Of a stretch of DNA of 64,000 nt, positions 27,324 through 36,933 are shown in pieces. The notes under the pieces are model-generated. The model saw nothing but the letters and a program-made list of their open reading frames with translations. It searched no databases and was not told the origin of the DNA. The stretch's first letter is position 1. Every line of letters begins with the position of its first letter. A program made the position numbers and the translations under genes. The stretch is from Sulfuricurvum sp. 17-40-25. GTDB lineage: Bacteria; Campylobacterota; Campylobacteria; Campylobacterales; Sulfurimonadaceae. The stretch lies in assembly GCA_002282015.1 (NCBI GenBank), contig NCIJ01000008.1, forward strand, positions 668 through 64,667, written 5' to 3'.

Positions 27324-28502
27324 ATGCCCGATAAAAAATTATTTATATTAACCACTATCCTCATCACTGTTGGAATTATCTGTTCGTATACCCTTACGGC
27401 ATATGCCGTTATTTTATTTGATTACAATGCTTTTCACTTTGTTTTTCGTGAGCTTTTGATCGCTATTATCTCTATTTTATTGATGTGGATGATTTCTCAG
27501 CTCGATCCTGATGTATGGCTGCATCCGTTGGGTTTAACCCTTTTTTGGGGCGGGATAGCACTTATGGTCGCGATGCCGTTTCTCCCTTCGTTTTTTGTCA
27601 CTGAAGTAGGGGGAGCAAAACGCTGGATCAAGGTTTTGGGGATGTCGATCGCTCCCGTAGAGTTTTTCAAAATAGGGTTTGTGTACTTTTTAGCCTGGAG
27701 TTTTTCCCGTAAGTTAGGACACCATGGCGGCATGGGCGTCAAAGAAGAGTTCAAACGTTTTTTCCCTTATGCTGCACTTTTTGTTTTGGTGATGTTCTTG
27801 ATTGCTATTGTGCAAAACGATTTAGGACAAGTGGTTGTACTCTCTTTGACATTGGCATTTATGCTCTTTTTTGCAGGGAGCAGTTTTCGTTTCTTTTTGA
27901 GTCTAATTGGAGGGGCAGTGATGTTTTTCCTTTTATTTATTGCCATGGCACCGCATCGTATTAACCGGATTTTGTCGTGGTGGGCATCGGCACAAAGTAC
28001 GATTCTCGCGGTTTTCCCTGAATCAATCGCGAAACATTTACGTATCGAGAATGTTGAAGAGGCCTATCAAATCGGTCACTCACTCAATGCGATTCATAAT
28101 GGTGGAATTTTTGGAACGGGCTTAGGTAACGGTACGTTCAAGCTTGGATTTTTGAGTGAAGTTCATACGGACTTTGTCCTTGCTGGAATTGCGGAAGAGT
28201 TTGGCTTTATTGGGGTGTTTGCAGTGACGATGCTCTTTGTTATGATCTTACATCGTCTCTTTAAAGTTGCTAATCGTTCCGAGGCAGATACCGATTATCT
28301 GTTTAGTTTGGGGGTTGGATTACTGATAACTTTTGCGTTTATGATCAATGCGTATGGAATCAGCGGATTGACCCCGATTAAAGGGATCTCTGTACCGTTG
28401 CTCAGTTATGGAGGATCAGCGATGTTGGCCTCAAGCGTTGGTATTGGTATGGTACTCATGATCTCTAAAAAAATAAAGCCTAAATCGGGAGAGAACGGAT
28501 GA
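27324..28502 (+). CDS. ftsW: Lipid II polymerase/division protein FtsW (SEDS family)
   Basis: A 392-residue protein with about ten membrane helices of the RodA/FtsW/SpoVE family, which polymerise lipid II together with a class B PBP. Key blocks: GGAKRWIKVLGMSIAPVEF, the QNDLGQVVVL aspartate motif, and GISGLTPIKGISVPLLSYGG near the C-terminus. Neighbouring murG, with a 4-base ATGA overlap, favours FtsW over RodA. Its likely partner PBP is encoded on the opposite strand just to the left. Confidence 0.92.
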   Translation: MPDKKLFILTTILITVGIICSYTLTAYAVILFDYNAFHFVFRELLIAIISILLMWMISQLDPDVWLHPLGLTLFWGGIALMVAMPFLPSFFVTEVGGAKRWIKVLGMSIAPVEFFKIGFVYFLAWSFSRKLGHHGGMGVKEEFKRFFPYAALFVLVMFLIAIVQNDLGQVVVLSLTLAFMLFFAGSSFRFFLSLIGGAVMFFLLFIAMAPHRINRILSWWASAQSTILAVFPESIAKHLRIENVEEAYQIGHSLNAIHNGGIFGTGLGNGTFKLGFLSEVHTDFVLAGIAEEFGFIGVFAVTMLFVMILHRLFKVANRSEADTDYLFSLGVGLLITFAFMINAYGISGLTPIKGISVPLLSYGGSAMLASSVGIGMVLMISKKIKPKSGENG

Positions 28503-29521
28503 CTCTGATTTTTACGGGTGGCGGTACGGGAGGTCATTTGGTGATTGCCCTCTCACTTGCCCAAGCGGCGAGGGCGCGTGGTCATAAAGTCATTTTTATC
28601 GGTTCTATGAGTGGGCAGGACCGACAATGGTTTGCTCAAAGTACCGTATTTGAAAAGACCTATTTTTTAGAAACGACGGGAGTTGTAAATAAAAAAGGGT
28701 TTGGAAAACTAGGGGCTATGTGGAAAATTTTCAAAGCCGTTATTGAGTCACGACGTATTATCAAGACCTTACACGCCCATGCGGTTGTAAGTGTCGGAGG
28801 ATTCTCAGCAGCTCCTGCAGCCATTGCTTCTATCACGATGAAGCGACCTTTATGCATACATGAACAAAATGCGATTACGGGAAAACTCAATACTCTTTTA
28901 CGCCCATATTCGAAGGGCTTTTTCAGTTCTTATGAAACGGGAGCAGGGCATTGTGACTATCCAGTGAATGAGCTTTATTTTCAAGCAGCACGAACCCGCA
29001 CTGAGGTAAAGACGGTTATCTTTTTGGGAGGCTCTCAGGGGGCGAAGTTTATCAATGATCTTGCTTTACAATGCGCCCCTTGGTTACGTGAAAAAGGGAT
29101 TGCTATCATCCATCAATGCGGTGCTTCGGAAGAAGAACGTGTTCGTGATGCCTATGCTGAGTTAGGAATTGAGGCTGAATTATATGGGTTTACAACGCAA
29201 ATTGCTCAACTCATAGAGAGAAGCGATTTTGCGGTGAGCCGATCGGGTGCGAGTACTTTATGGGAATTGTGTGCGGCACGAGTACCGGCTTTTTACATCC
29301 CTTTCCCTCATGCTGCTGCGGATCATCAGTTTCATAATGCACGCTATATTGTAGAACATAATGTGGGGTGGTGTGAGCGTCAGGGTGAAGGAATCTTAGC
29401 CAAGCTCCAAGACGCAATCAGCAGCGATATAGAACCAAAAAGTGAGGCACTAGGCCGTTTAATCGCTAAAAATGGGGCACAGTATATTATTGAAATGCTT
29501 GAAAAAAGGTGTAATGTTTAA
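28499..29521 (+). CDS. murG: UDP-N-acetylglucosamine transferase MurG
   Basis: A 340-residue peripheral membrane GT-B enzyme that adds GlcNAc to lipid I to make lipid II, the substrate for FtsW and the PBPs. The N-terminal glycine-rich loop TGGGTGGH, the central FLGGSQGAKFIND and the donor-binding SRSGASTLWELCAARVP block are all present. It is translationally coupled to ftsW. Confidence 0.95.
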   Translation: MTLIFTGGGTGGHLVIALSLAQAARARGHKVIFIGSMSGQDRQWFAQSTVFEKTYFLETTGVVNKKGFGKLGAMWKIFKAVIESRRIIKTLHAHAVVSVGGFSAAPAAIASITMKRPLCIHEQNAITGKLNTLLRPYSKGFFSSYETGAGHCDYPVNELYFQAARTRTEVKTVIFLGGSQGAKFINDLALQCAPWLREKGIAIIHQCGASEEERVRDAYAELGIEAELYGFTTQIAQLIERSDFAVSRSGASTLWELCAARVPAFYIPFPHAAADHQFHNARYIVEHNVGWCERQGEGILAKLQDAISSDIEPKSEALGRLIAKNGAQYIIEMLEKRCNV

Positions 29522-29548
29522 GGTTAAATGAACAAACACCAACAGCCT

Positions 29549-29570
29549 TAAAAGCGCTTTTAGCTATAAT
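29549..29570 (+). promoter_or_regulatory. leuA promoter with a 14-bp palindrome against the -10 box
   Basis: TAAAAGCGCTTTTA (29549-29562, perfect palindrome) is followed by GC and TATAAT (29565-29570). The palindrome sits where RNA polymerase contacts the spacer, so it could be an operator; it is also short enough to be a minor stem at the end of the murG transcript. Confidence 0.5.
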
Positions 29571-29631
29571 CACATCACTTATTTGTCACCAGCAAGAGAC
29601 AATTAAGAAGAGAATTTTCAAGGAGTTTCGT

Positions 29632-31299
29632 ATGAAACAGACATTTGAGGGCAAATATCGCCCTTATCCTCAAGTTGATTTGCCAAACCGCGTTTGGCCT
29701 ACTAAAACTATTACACATGCCCCTATCTGGTGCAGTGTCGATCTTCGCGACGGTAACCAAGCGTTGATCACTCCGATGAATTTAGATCAAAAAATACGTC
29801 TCTTCTCTCTCTTGCTGAAATTGGGATTTAAACATATTGAGGTGGGATTTCCTTCTGCTTCTCAAGTTGAGTTTGATTTTTTACGGGCTCTTGTGGAGCA
29901 AAATTTGATACCCGATGATGTCACGGTACAAGTTTTAGTGCAAGCACGTGAGCATTTGATCGACAAGACGTTTGAAGCATTGGAGGGCGTCAAAAAAGCG
30001 ACCGTCCATTTGTACAACTCTACGTCGACAGCACAGCGTAAGATCGTTTTTGGAAAAGAGCAAGACGAGATTATTGGGCTGGCGCTCGAGGGCGTAGAAA
30101 TGGTCAAAGCACGCGCGCAAAAGCATGATGGTGAGATTTTCTTGGAGTATTCTCCTGAGAGTTTTACGGGGACAGAACTGGAATATGCGGCACGTATTTG
30201 TAATGCCGTTACCGATGCTTGGGGGATCAGTGCAACTCGTAAAGTAGTGATCAACCTCCCGGCAACCGTGGAGATGGCAACACCTAATGTTTATGCCGAT
30301 CAAATCGAATGGATGAGCCGTCATTTGACCAATCGAGAGCATGTGCTGATCTCAACGCATACTCATAATGACCGCGGAACCTCAGTCGCTGCGACAGAGT
30401 TGGCACTATTGGCAGGGGCTGATCGTGTGGAGGGGACATTGTTGTCCAACGGTGAACGTACCGGAAATGTCGATATTATCACTTTGGCACTCAATATGTA
30501 TACCCAAGGGGTTGACCCGCAACTCGATTTTAGTGAGCTAGAGACGGTGGTTCAAATCGTCGAAGAGTGTACGGATATGAAGACGCATGAACGTCATCCG
30601 TATGTCGGAGAATTAGTATATACCGCATTCTCAGGTTCACACCAAGACGCGATTAAAAAAGGGATGGAGTATCAGCGCTCTAAAGAAGATGCGTTTTGGG
30701 AAGTACCCTATTTACCCATAGATCCTGCGGATGTTGGGCGCAATTATGAGGGTATTATCCGCATTAACTCTCAATCAGGAAAGGGAGGTGTTGCGTATGT
30801 ACTCGAAGATACGTTTGGCTACTCTCTGCCTAAAAAGATGCACCCTGAAATCGGGGGAATTGTCCAAAAAGTAACTGATAGTGTAGGACGTGAGCTGACT
30901 AGCGAAGAGATATTAGACATCTTTGAGAAGACCTATTTCGGTGAACCGCATGATATAGAGTTTGTGGATTATTCGGTGATTTCTGAGAGTGCAAAACAAC
31001 ACATGGTCAAGTGTGTTTTAGAATATACCCATAATGGTAAGATGATCCGATCAGAGGGTCAGGGAAATGGTCCCATCGATGCGTGTAAGAATGCGCTGAT
31101 GGTAGAGTACTCGCATGAGTTTAAAATCCTCTCGTACAGCGAGCATTCACGCGGGGAACTTTCCAGTGCCGAAGCAGTAGCCTATATCGAGATTCAGACG
31201 GATACATCTCAGAAGCTCTTTGGTGTTGGATGTGATAATGATATCACCGTAGCATCGATCAAGGGGATGTTTAGTGCTTTGAATCGAGCGTTTTCGTAA
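29632..31299 (+). CDS. leuA: 2-isopropylmalate synthase (type 2 LeuA)
   Basis: A 555-residue enzyme that makes 2-isopropylmalate from acetyl-CoA and 2-oxoisovalerate, the first committed step of leucine synthesis. The length and N-terminus (FEGKYRPYPQVDLPNRVWPT) fit the longer LeuA2 type. The HMGL-like barrel has the metal-binding start DLRDGNQAL and HTHNDRGTS. The C-terminal region (~430-555) is the LeuA dimer domain used for leucine feedback. A leader peptide was not seen. Confidence 0.93.
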   Translation: MKQTFEGKYRPYPQVDLPNRVWPTKTITHAPIWCSVDLRDGNQALITPMNLDQKIRLFSLLLKLGFKHIEVGFPSASQVEFDFLRALVEQNLIPDDVTVQVLVQAREHLIDKTFEALEGVKKATVHLYNSTSTAQRKIVFGKEQDEIIGLALEGVEMVKARAQKHDGEIFLEYSPESFTGTELEYAARICNAVTDAWGISATRKVVINLPATVEMATPNVYADQIEWMSRHLTNREHVLISTHTHNDRGTSVAATELALLAGADRVEGTLLSNGERTGNVDIITLALNMYTQGVDPQLDFSELETVVQIVEECTDMKTHERHPYVGELVYTAFSGSHQDAIKKGMEYQRSKEDAFWEVPYLPIDPADVGRNYEGIIRINSQSGKGGVAYVLEDTFGYSLPKKMHPEIGGIVQKVTDSVGRELTSEEILDIFEKTYFGEPHDIEFVDYSVISESAKQHMVKCVLEYTHNGKMIRSEGQGNGPIDACKNALMVEYSHEFKILSYSEHSRGELSSAEAVAYIEIQTDTSQKLFGVGCDNDITVASIKGMFSALNRAFS

Positions 31300-31313
31300 G
31301 CCTATTCTTATGT

Positions 31314-31333
31314 CTTCCCGTTTAAGCGGGAAG
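31314..31333 (+). terminator. Hairpin after leuA
   Basis: CTTCCCG-TTTAAG-CGGGAAG, a 7-bp GC-rich stem, followed by a weak CCTTCTAATTCC tract. It is probably the leuA terminator, though the T-run is poor. Confidence 0.55.
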
Positions 31334-31364
31334 CCTTCTAATTCCTATTTAACCCCATCTTTGC

Positions 31365-31370
31365 TATAAT
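31365..31370 (+). promoter_or_regulatory. -10 box before alaS
   Basis: GCTATAATCG, with TATAAT at 31365-31370, 32 bases before the alaS start. It shares the GCTATAAT form with the leuA and uvrB promoters. Confidence 0.6.
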
Positions 31371-31401
31371 CGCGACAATTTTACCCAAATGAGAGTAACC
31401 A

Positions 31402-33954
31402 ATGATGGACGTACGCGAAGCTTTTTTAGCCTTTTTTGAATCAAAACAACACGATCGTGTAGCAAGTGCTCCGCTTGTCCCCGAGGATGCAACACTGCTT
31501 TTTACCAATGCAGGTATGGTTCCGTTTAAATCGATTTTTACAGGTGACATTCCCGTACCTAACAACCCAAGAGCTACGAGCTCACAGACATGTTTACGTG
31601 CGGGTGGTAAACATAATGACTTGGAGAACGTCGGCCATACAGCGCGACACCATACTTTTTTCGAGATGCTTGGGAATTTTAGTTTTGGGGACTATTTCAA
31701 AGAAGAAGCAATAGCGCATGCGTGGGAGTTTATTACGCAAGTGATGAAGTTACCTGTTGACAAACTCTGGGTAACGGTTCATGAGAGCGATGATGAAGCC
31801 GAAGAGATGTGGAAGAAACATATTTCTGCGGATCGTATCATGCGTCTAGGTGACAAAGATAATTTTTGGCAAATGGGTGACACGGGACCGTGTGGACCAT
31901 GTTCAGAGATTTTTGTGGATCAGGGAGCCGAGCATTTTAACGGACCGGAAGATTATATGGGAGGCGATGGGGATCGTTTCTTGGAAATCTGGAATCTTGT
32001 ATTTATGCAGTATGAGCGCAATGCCAAGGGTGAACTCAAGCCATTGCCAAAACCTTCCATCGATACAGGTATGGGATTGGAGCGTGCGGTTGCTGTACTT
32101 GAGGGGGTTCGTAGTAACTACGATTCGACTCTTTTTATGCCGATCATTCGTAAAGTAGAAGCGTTAATTGGTAAGCCGTATACGTATGAGAGCGGTGCGT
32201 CGTATCGTGTTATTGCGGATCATATCCGTACGGTTACCTTTTTGCTAGCGCAAGGGACTAACTTCTCAAATGAAGGGCGTGGGTATGTCCTTCGCCGAAT
32301 TTTGCGTCGTGCAGTTCGTCATGGATATTTGCTTGGATTTACCAAACCATTTATGTTTGAAATCGCCGATACGGTTTCTGAGCTTATGGGGAAACAATAC
32401 CCATATATCGTGGAAAAACTAAACGTGTTAAAAGAGCAGATCATGCTCGAAGAAGAGCGTTTTTTCAAAACCATCGCATCGGGTATCGAGCTGTTTAACG
32501 AAGAGCTCAAAAATACGAAAGCAACCTTTAGCGGTGAAGTAGCATTTAAACTCTACGATACGTTTGGTTTTCCATTAGATCTCACAGAAGACATGTTACG
32601 TGAAAAAAACCTAGCCCTAGATACCGATACGTTTGAAGCGCTTATGCAAGAACAAAGAACACGTGCAAAAGCGGCATGGAAAGGTTCGGGAGATGCAGCT
32701 GTCGAAGGTGATTTCAAAACGTTGCTGGAAACCTTTGGCGTGAATACTTTTATCGGTTACGCGTACACGAAAGCACCGGTTAAAATTCAAGCATTATTAG
32801 GTGAAAGTTTTCAGCGTGTTGAATCCCTGCATGCGTGTCAAAAAGGGTGGGTCCTTCTCGAAGAGACTCCTTTTTATGCACTCAGTGGTGGGCAAGCAGG
32901 GGATAAAGGTCTTTTGGGGGATAAAGCAACGGTTTTGGATACCCAAAAGTTTCATGGTCTTAATCTCTCACACATTGAAACAACGGCTACTATTACCGTG
33001 GGCGAAACGGTCGAAGCAATTGTTGATCTTTCGCGTAACGAGATAGCAAAACATCATTCTGCTACGCATCTATTGCATGCGGCATTGTATGAAGTATTGG
33101 GTGAGCATATCAGCCAAGCGGGTTCTTTGGTAGAGCACAATCGCCTGCGATTTGATTTTTCACATCCAAAAGCGATGACATCGGAAGAAGTGGCACTCGT
33201 AGAAGAGCGTGTGAATCAGCATATTTTCCATGCATTAAGTACACTGACCAAAGAGATGAGCATCGAAGAAGCCAAAAAAAGCGGTGCAAAAGCACAGTTT
33301 GGTGAAAAATATGGTGATCGTGTTCGCGTTGTTGATTTTGGCGGAGCATCTGTAGAGTTTTGCGGCGGTACGCACGTTGAGAATACCTCGATAATCGGTA
33401 CGTTTATTATCACCAAAGAAAGCGGTGTTAGCGCAGGCGTACGCCGTATTGAAGCCGTGTGTGGAAATGCAGCGTATAATGTGTTTAAATCACAGCGTCA
33501 TCTACTCGAAGAAGTGGAAGGTTCGGTCAAAAACCGTGATGTCCTCGCTGGTATCGAGCGTCTTAAAGAACAAGTTAAAACACTTAAGCATGAAATAACC
33601 ACTCTCTCCTCAGCCTCCAAAACAGAGTTAAGCATTACGATGATGGGATCTACTGCGGTTGTGGTAGCTCAGTTGGATGCGGGTGATATTAAAGAACGTA
33701 TTGATGAGCTTAAAAACGAGCATGAATCGGTTGCCGTAATGTTGTTTCAAGTCAAAGACGATAAAGTGTTGCTCGCAAGTGGAGTCAAAAATGCAAATGC
33801 AAAAGCTGGGGATTGGATCAAAGCAATCGCACCTATTTTAGGTGGCGGCGGCGGTGGACGACCGGATTTTGCACAAGCAGGCGGGAAAGACCCTAGTAAA
33901 ATAGGCGAGGCTAAAGAGACCGCGATGGACTACATCACAAAGGAACTTTCGTAA
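31402..33954 (+). CDS. alaS: Alanine-tRNA ligase
   Basis: A class II synthetase of 850 residues. The aminoacylation core is N-terminal ([40 protein letters not shown]), the editing domain has [12 protein letters not shown] and CGGTHVENT, and the C-terminal domain ends with a Gly-rich [15 protein letters not shown] block. Two ATG codons in a row (31402, 31405) allow a start one residue shorter. It heads the packed operon that runs to the YedI-like gene at 39778. Confidence 0.97.
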   Translation: MMDVREAFLAFFESKQHDRVASAPLVPEDATLLFTNAGMVPFKSIFTGDIPVPNNPRATSSQTCLRAGGKHNDLENVGHTARHHTFFEMLGNFSFGDYFKEEAIAHAWEFITQVMKLPVDKLWVTVHESDDEAEEMWKKHISADRIMRLGDKDNFWQMGDTGPCGPCSEIFVDQGAEHFNGPEDYMGGDGDRFLEIWNLVFMQYERNAKGELKPLPKPSIDTGMGLERAVAVLEGVRSNYDSTLFMPIIRKVEALIGKPYTYESGASYRVIADHIRTVTFLLAQGTNFSNEGRGYVLRRILRRAVRHGYLLGFTKPFMFEIADTVSELMGKQYPYIVEKLNVLKEQIMLEEERFFKTIASGIELFNEELKNTKATFSGEVAFKLYDTFGFPLDLTEDMLREKNLALDTDTFEALMQEQRTRAKAAWKGSGDAAVEGDFKTLLETFGVNTFIGYAYTKAPVKIQALLGESFQRVESLHACQKGWVLLEETPFYALSGGQAGDKGLLGDKATVLDTQKFHGLNLSHIETTATITVGETVEAIVDLSRNEIAKHHSATHLLHAALYEVLGEHISQAGSLVEHNRLRFDFSHPKAMTSEEVALVEERVNQHIFHALSTLTKEMSIEEAKKSGAKAQFGEKYGDRVRVVDFGGASVEFCGGTHVENTSIIGTFIITKESGVSAGVRRIEAVCGNAAYNVFKSQRHLLEEVEGSVKNRDVLAGIERLKEQVKTLKHEITTLSSASKTELSITMMGSTAVVVAQLDAGDIKERIDELKNEHESVAVMLFQVKDDKVLLASGVKNANAKAGDWIKAIAPILGGGGGGRPDFAQAGGKDPSKIGEAKETAMDYITKELS

Positions 33955-33994
33955 GAAAGGTGGGCTTACCGCCGAGGTAAACCTAGTGTTAACG

Positions 33995-34024
33995 TAGCTA
34001 AAGGGGGCTTTGCTCCCTTAGCGT
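33995..34024 (+). other. Hairpin between alaS and the CopD-like gene
   Basis: The stem is GCTAAAGGGGGC with GCTCCCTTAGC around a TTT loop, in the 88-base gap. It is followed by GTATTTAAGGAG, the next ribosome-binding site. It could be a partial terminator or mRNA end stabiliser within the operon. Confidence 0.45.
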
Positions 34025-34042
34025 ATTTAAGGAGCAATTAGT

Positions 34043-34579
34043 ATGAAAGAATTTTTAGTACAGACATTTTCAGATTATCGCACAACGATTATCTTTTTAC
34101 ACATTATCAGTGCCGTTTTATGGGTTGGTGGGATGATCACAATGCGTTTTGCAGCACATGCGTCATGCAGTATGATCGAAGATCCGAAGTTACGAATGCA
34201 GCGTGCAGCGCATGCTCTTAATCGTCTTTTTAACATAGCGTGGCCTGCAGCTACAGTATTGATCATTACGGCTATTTTGATGGCAGTGGGTCTTGCGTTT
34301 CGTGAAGCGGCAGTAGATGCAAACGGTAATGTTATCGATGCGTATGCTATGAGTTTGTATCAAATAGTTCATATCAAAGAAGCGATTTGGATCGTTATGG
34401 TGATCAATTTGGGCGCTATGATGTATCGTCGTTCTCAGGCAGAAAAAGCATTGAAGCTTGACAATTTAGCGCGTGCTAAAGATATGTTGACTCCAATTGC
34501 TCAGTATATGGTTCCTGTCAATATTGCATTGGGACTTATCGCAATTTATATGGGTGTTGTACTACGTAACGCGTACTAA
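34043..34579 (+). CDS. Integral membrane protein, CopD/HemJ-like
   Basis: A 178-residue inner-membrane protein with about four helices. The first helix pattern HIISAVLWVGGMITMRFAAH and the later VHIKEAIW recall the CopD/HemJ superfamily, in which paired histidines bind haem or copper. This is recognition by pattern only. It could be a copper-export partner, a protoporphyrinogen oxidase-like protein or an uncharacterised relative. The ribosome-binding site AAGGAG is good, and the stop shares one base with the maf start. Confidence 0.55.
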   Translation: MKEFLVQTFSDYRTTIIFLHIISAVLWVGGMITMRFAAHASCSMIEDPKLRMQRAAHALNRLFNIAWPAATVLIITAILMAVGLAFREAAVDANGNVIDAYAMSLYQIVHIKEAIWIVMVINLGAMMYRRSQAEKALKLDNLARAKDMLTPIAQYMVPVNIALGLIAIYMGVVLRNAY

Positions 34580-35127
34580 TGCTACGACTTTGTTCTTCTT
34601 CATTTACCCGTGCGCAACTTTTGAGTTCGGCGGGTATCTCTTTTTTTCAAGAGTCCATCGATTTTGATGAAGACTCTATTATCGCATCCTCTCCTAAAAA
34701 CTTTGTGTACCAAGCAACCCTTGGAAAATTTCGTGTTAATTTTGAAAAATTCGGATGTCGTGATTTTCCTTTACTCGTTGCTGATACGGTGGTAACAGCT
34801 CATGGAAAGATCTTGCGTAAAGCCAAAGATGAGCATGATGCACGCGCTATTTTGGCCACGCAAAGTGGCAGTGAAGTCTCAATTATTACGTGTATGATGT
34901 ACAAAACACCCCGACTGGAACTTCTGGATATTTCCTCAACCCGTTATTTTTTTGATTCTTTTGATCCTGAAGCCGTGGATGCTTATATCCAAAGCGGCGA
35001 ATGGCGGGGTAAAGCGGGAGCCTGTATGGTGGAGGGGTTTTGTAAATCGTATATTCGTGAGGTACGAGGGTACGAGAGTACGGCTATGGGGCTTAGTATC
35101 GAAGTACTTAAGCCATTTTTAGTATGA
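34579..35127 (+). CDS. maf: Maf-like nucleoside triphosphate pyrophosphatase
   Basis: A 182-residue Maf protein. The phosphate-binding start LRLCSSSFTRAQLLSSAGI replaces the usual SPRR by SFTR. The VADTVV catalytic aspartate block and SGEWRGKAGACMVEG are clear. Maf proteins hydrolyse non-canonical or standard NTPs and are linked to cell-division arrest. The usual IQG near the C-terminal active site reads VEG here, so specificity may differ. It lies after alaS as in Campylobacter, though with one extra gene between. Confidence 0.85.
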   Translation: MLRLCSSSFTRAQLLSSAGISFFQESIDFDEDSIIASSPKNFVYQATLGKFRVNFEKFGCRDFPLLVADTVVTAHGKILRKAKDEHDARAILATQSGSEVSIITCMMYKTPRLELLDISSTRYFFDSFDPEAVDAYIQSGEWRGKAGACMVEGFCKSYIREVRGYESTAMGLSIEVLKPFLV

Positions 35128-36233
35128 ATAACCCTTACGAAAATGAGTTAAAAGCTCTAAAACGAGCAGGGCGGTATCGAGAACGCAATCTGTCAGATGA
35201 GTCATTGTTAGATGGTGCATCTAATGATTATTTGGGGCTGGCACATCTTAATGAACTGCACACAAAAGCGTGTGAAACACTCAATTCTTTTACCTTTCAT
35301 GCGCCTAAATCATCCATGCTGGTCAATGGCTATCATTCTATTCATCGTGATTTTGAGCAGGCGTTGTGTGAGGCAAACGGTTTTGAAGCGGGTATTGTCA
35401 TGGGCAGTGGATTTAATGCCAATATCGGGCTTATCGAAGCGCTTGGGCGCAAAGGGGATTTGATCTTGATGGATGAGTCTTATCATGCCAGTGGGGTGAT
35501 GGCGACACGTATGTGCGATGCAAAAATTGAATTTTTTGCGCATAATGATCCCAAAGCACTTCGTGATGCGCTGGAAGCAGCGAATCAAAAACGCATTATT
35601 GTAGCTGTTGAGGGAATTTATTCCATGAGCGGGGATAAACTCTCTCGAGACATTCTAGAGATATGTGAACAGTATGATGTTCTTATCATCTTGGATGAAG
35701 CGCATAGTAGCGGAGTAATCGGAGAGAATCTAATGGGAATATTGGATTATTACGGAATTACGCCAACTGCTAATATGATCAAAATGGGGACACTGGGCAA
35801 AGCTTATGGAAGTTTTGGGGCCTATGTCCTTTCATCACAGCATATCAGTGACTATCTTATCAATCGTGCTAAAAATGTCATCTATGCCACGGCACCTTCG
35901 CTGTACGATACGGCATTGGCACATTGTGCACTTAACTATATTAAAAACAATGTCACCCGTTTAAAAGAGGCGATTGCGGCTCGTCAGCGTATTGTGAAAG
36001 AGGTGCTTGGAATCACTATTGATGGATTGATAGTTCCTATAGAGATTGGCGATAATGTGAGGGTGATGGAGTTGCAAGAATCTTTGAAAGAGGAGTTGGG
36101 AGTTTTGGTAGGTGCTATCCGTCAGCCGACGGTTGAGCGTGCTATTATACGTCTTATTACACGGCTTGACATACCTGAGGAGACTTTGGTGTGCGTGTGT
36201 GAACGTTTTAGTCACAATAGGGTAAAATCATAG
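35124..36233 (+). CDS. PLP-dependent alpha-oxoamine synthase, BioF-like
   Basis: A 369-residue fold-type I enzyme of the family that condenses an acyl-CoA or acyl-ACP with an amino acid (BioF: pimeloyl donor plus alanine in biotin synthesis). Evidence: the N-terminal SNDYLGL block, MDESYHASG with the ring-stacking His, LDEAHSSGVIG with the PLP-binding Asp, and GTLGKAYGSFGAY with the PLP lysine. It is slightly shorter than E. coli BioF. No other bio gene is in the window, so a related activity remains possible. It overlaps maf by 4 bases. Confidence 0.75.
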   Translation: MNNPYENELKALKRAGRYRERNLSDESLLDGASNDYLGLAHLNELHTKACETLNSFTFHAPKSSMLVNGYHSIHRDFEQALCEANGFEAGIVMGSGFNANIGLIEALGRKGDLILMDESYHASGVMATRMCDAKIEFFAHNDPKALRDALEAANQKRIIVAVEGIYSMSGDKLSRDILEICEQYDVLIILDEAHSSGVIGENLMGILDYYGITPTANMIKMGTLGKAYGSFGAYVLSSQHISDYLINRAKNVIYATAPSLYDTALAHCALNYIKNNVTRLKEAIAARQRIVKEVLGITIDGLIVPIEIGDNVRVMELQESLKEELGVLVGAIRQPTVERAIIRLITRLDIPEETLVCVCERFSHNRVKS

Positions 36234-36234
36234 A

Positions 36235-36933
36235 ATGAGTAGTATCCATATAGATCGATTAAGTGTTGCATATGGAGAGACGATACTGGTTGATTGCAGT
36301 TTTCAGATCGGGCGTTCACTCGCATTAGTAGGTGAGAGTGGGAGTGGAAAATCGCTGATACTCAAAGCTCTTTTGGGCTTGTGCGACACTGCTTTGGATG
36401 TACGTTTAGAGAAGAACTCACCGTTTGAATGGAGTAGAGGCAAAAGTGTTGCACTGGTTCCTCAAAACCCTTTTACGGCGCTCTCGCCTCTGACACGTAT
36501 TGAGGATCAGATGTTTTTGTCAAGAGAGCGTTCGCAAGAGTTATTTACGATGTTAGGACTTGAGCATTCGTTACTGCAACGGTATCCTAGTGAACTCTCA
36601 GGAGGACAAATACAGCGTGTCGTTGTCGCAATGGCACTTGGATCTAATCCTAAGCTGCTGCTTTTGGATGAGCCGACAACAGCATTAGACGGTGCCTCTC
36701 GAGTCGTGATGATCGAGCAATTACTCTCTTTGCAAGAAACCTTAGGCTTTTCAATCCTTTTTGTGACACATGACATGAGTGTTGCGGCGGCCTTATGCGA
36801 GGATATATGTGTTCTTAAAAAGGGACAAATCATTGAAAGTGGAAACTTGAAGAATGTATTAGAAAATCCAAAGATGCCGTATACAAAGCAATTAATTGAA
36901 GCTGATTTTAAAAACCGGGAATACAGAAAATGA
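36235..36933 (+). CDS. Orphan ABC transporter ATP-binding protein (Opp/Dpp/Nik type)
   Basis: A 232-residue ATPase with Walker A GESGSGKS, the signature LSGGQIQRV, Walker B LLLLDEPTTAL and the switch His (VTHDMS). The Q-loop (LVPQNPFTALSPL) and tail resemble peptide/nickel importer ATPases. No permease or binding-protein gene is nearby; instead it is flanked by a BioF-like gene and PBP1A, with which it overlaps by 4 bases. It may serve permeases encoded elsewhere. Confidence 0.8.
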   Translation: MSSIHIDRLSVAYGETILVDCSFQIGRSLALVGESGSGKSLILKALLGLCDTALDVRLEKNSPFEWSRGKSVALVPQNPFTALSPLTRIEDQMFLSRERSQELFTMLGLEHSLLQRYPSELSGGQIQRVVVAMALGSNPKLLLLDEPTTALDGASRVVMIEQLLSLQETLGFSILFVTHDMSVAAALCEDICVLKKGQIIESGNLKNVLENPKMPYTKQLIEADFKNREYRK

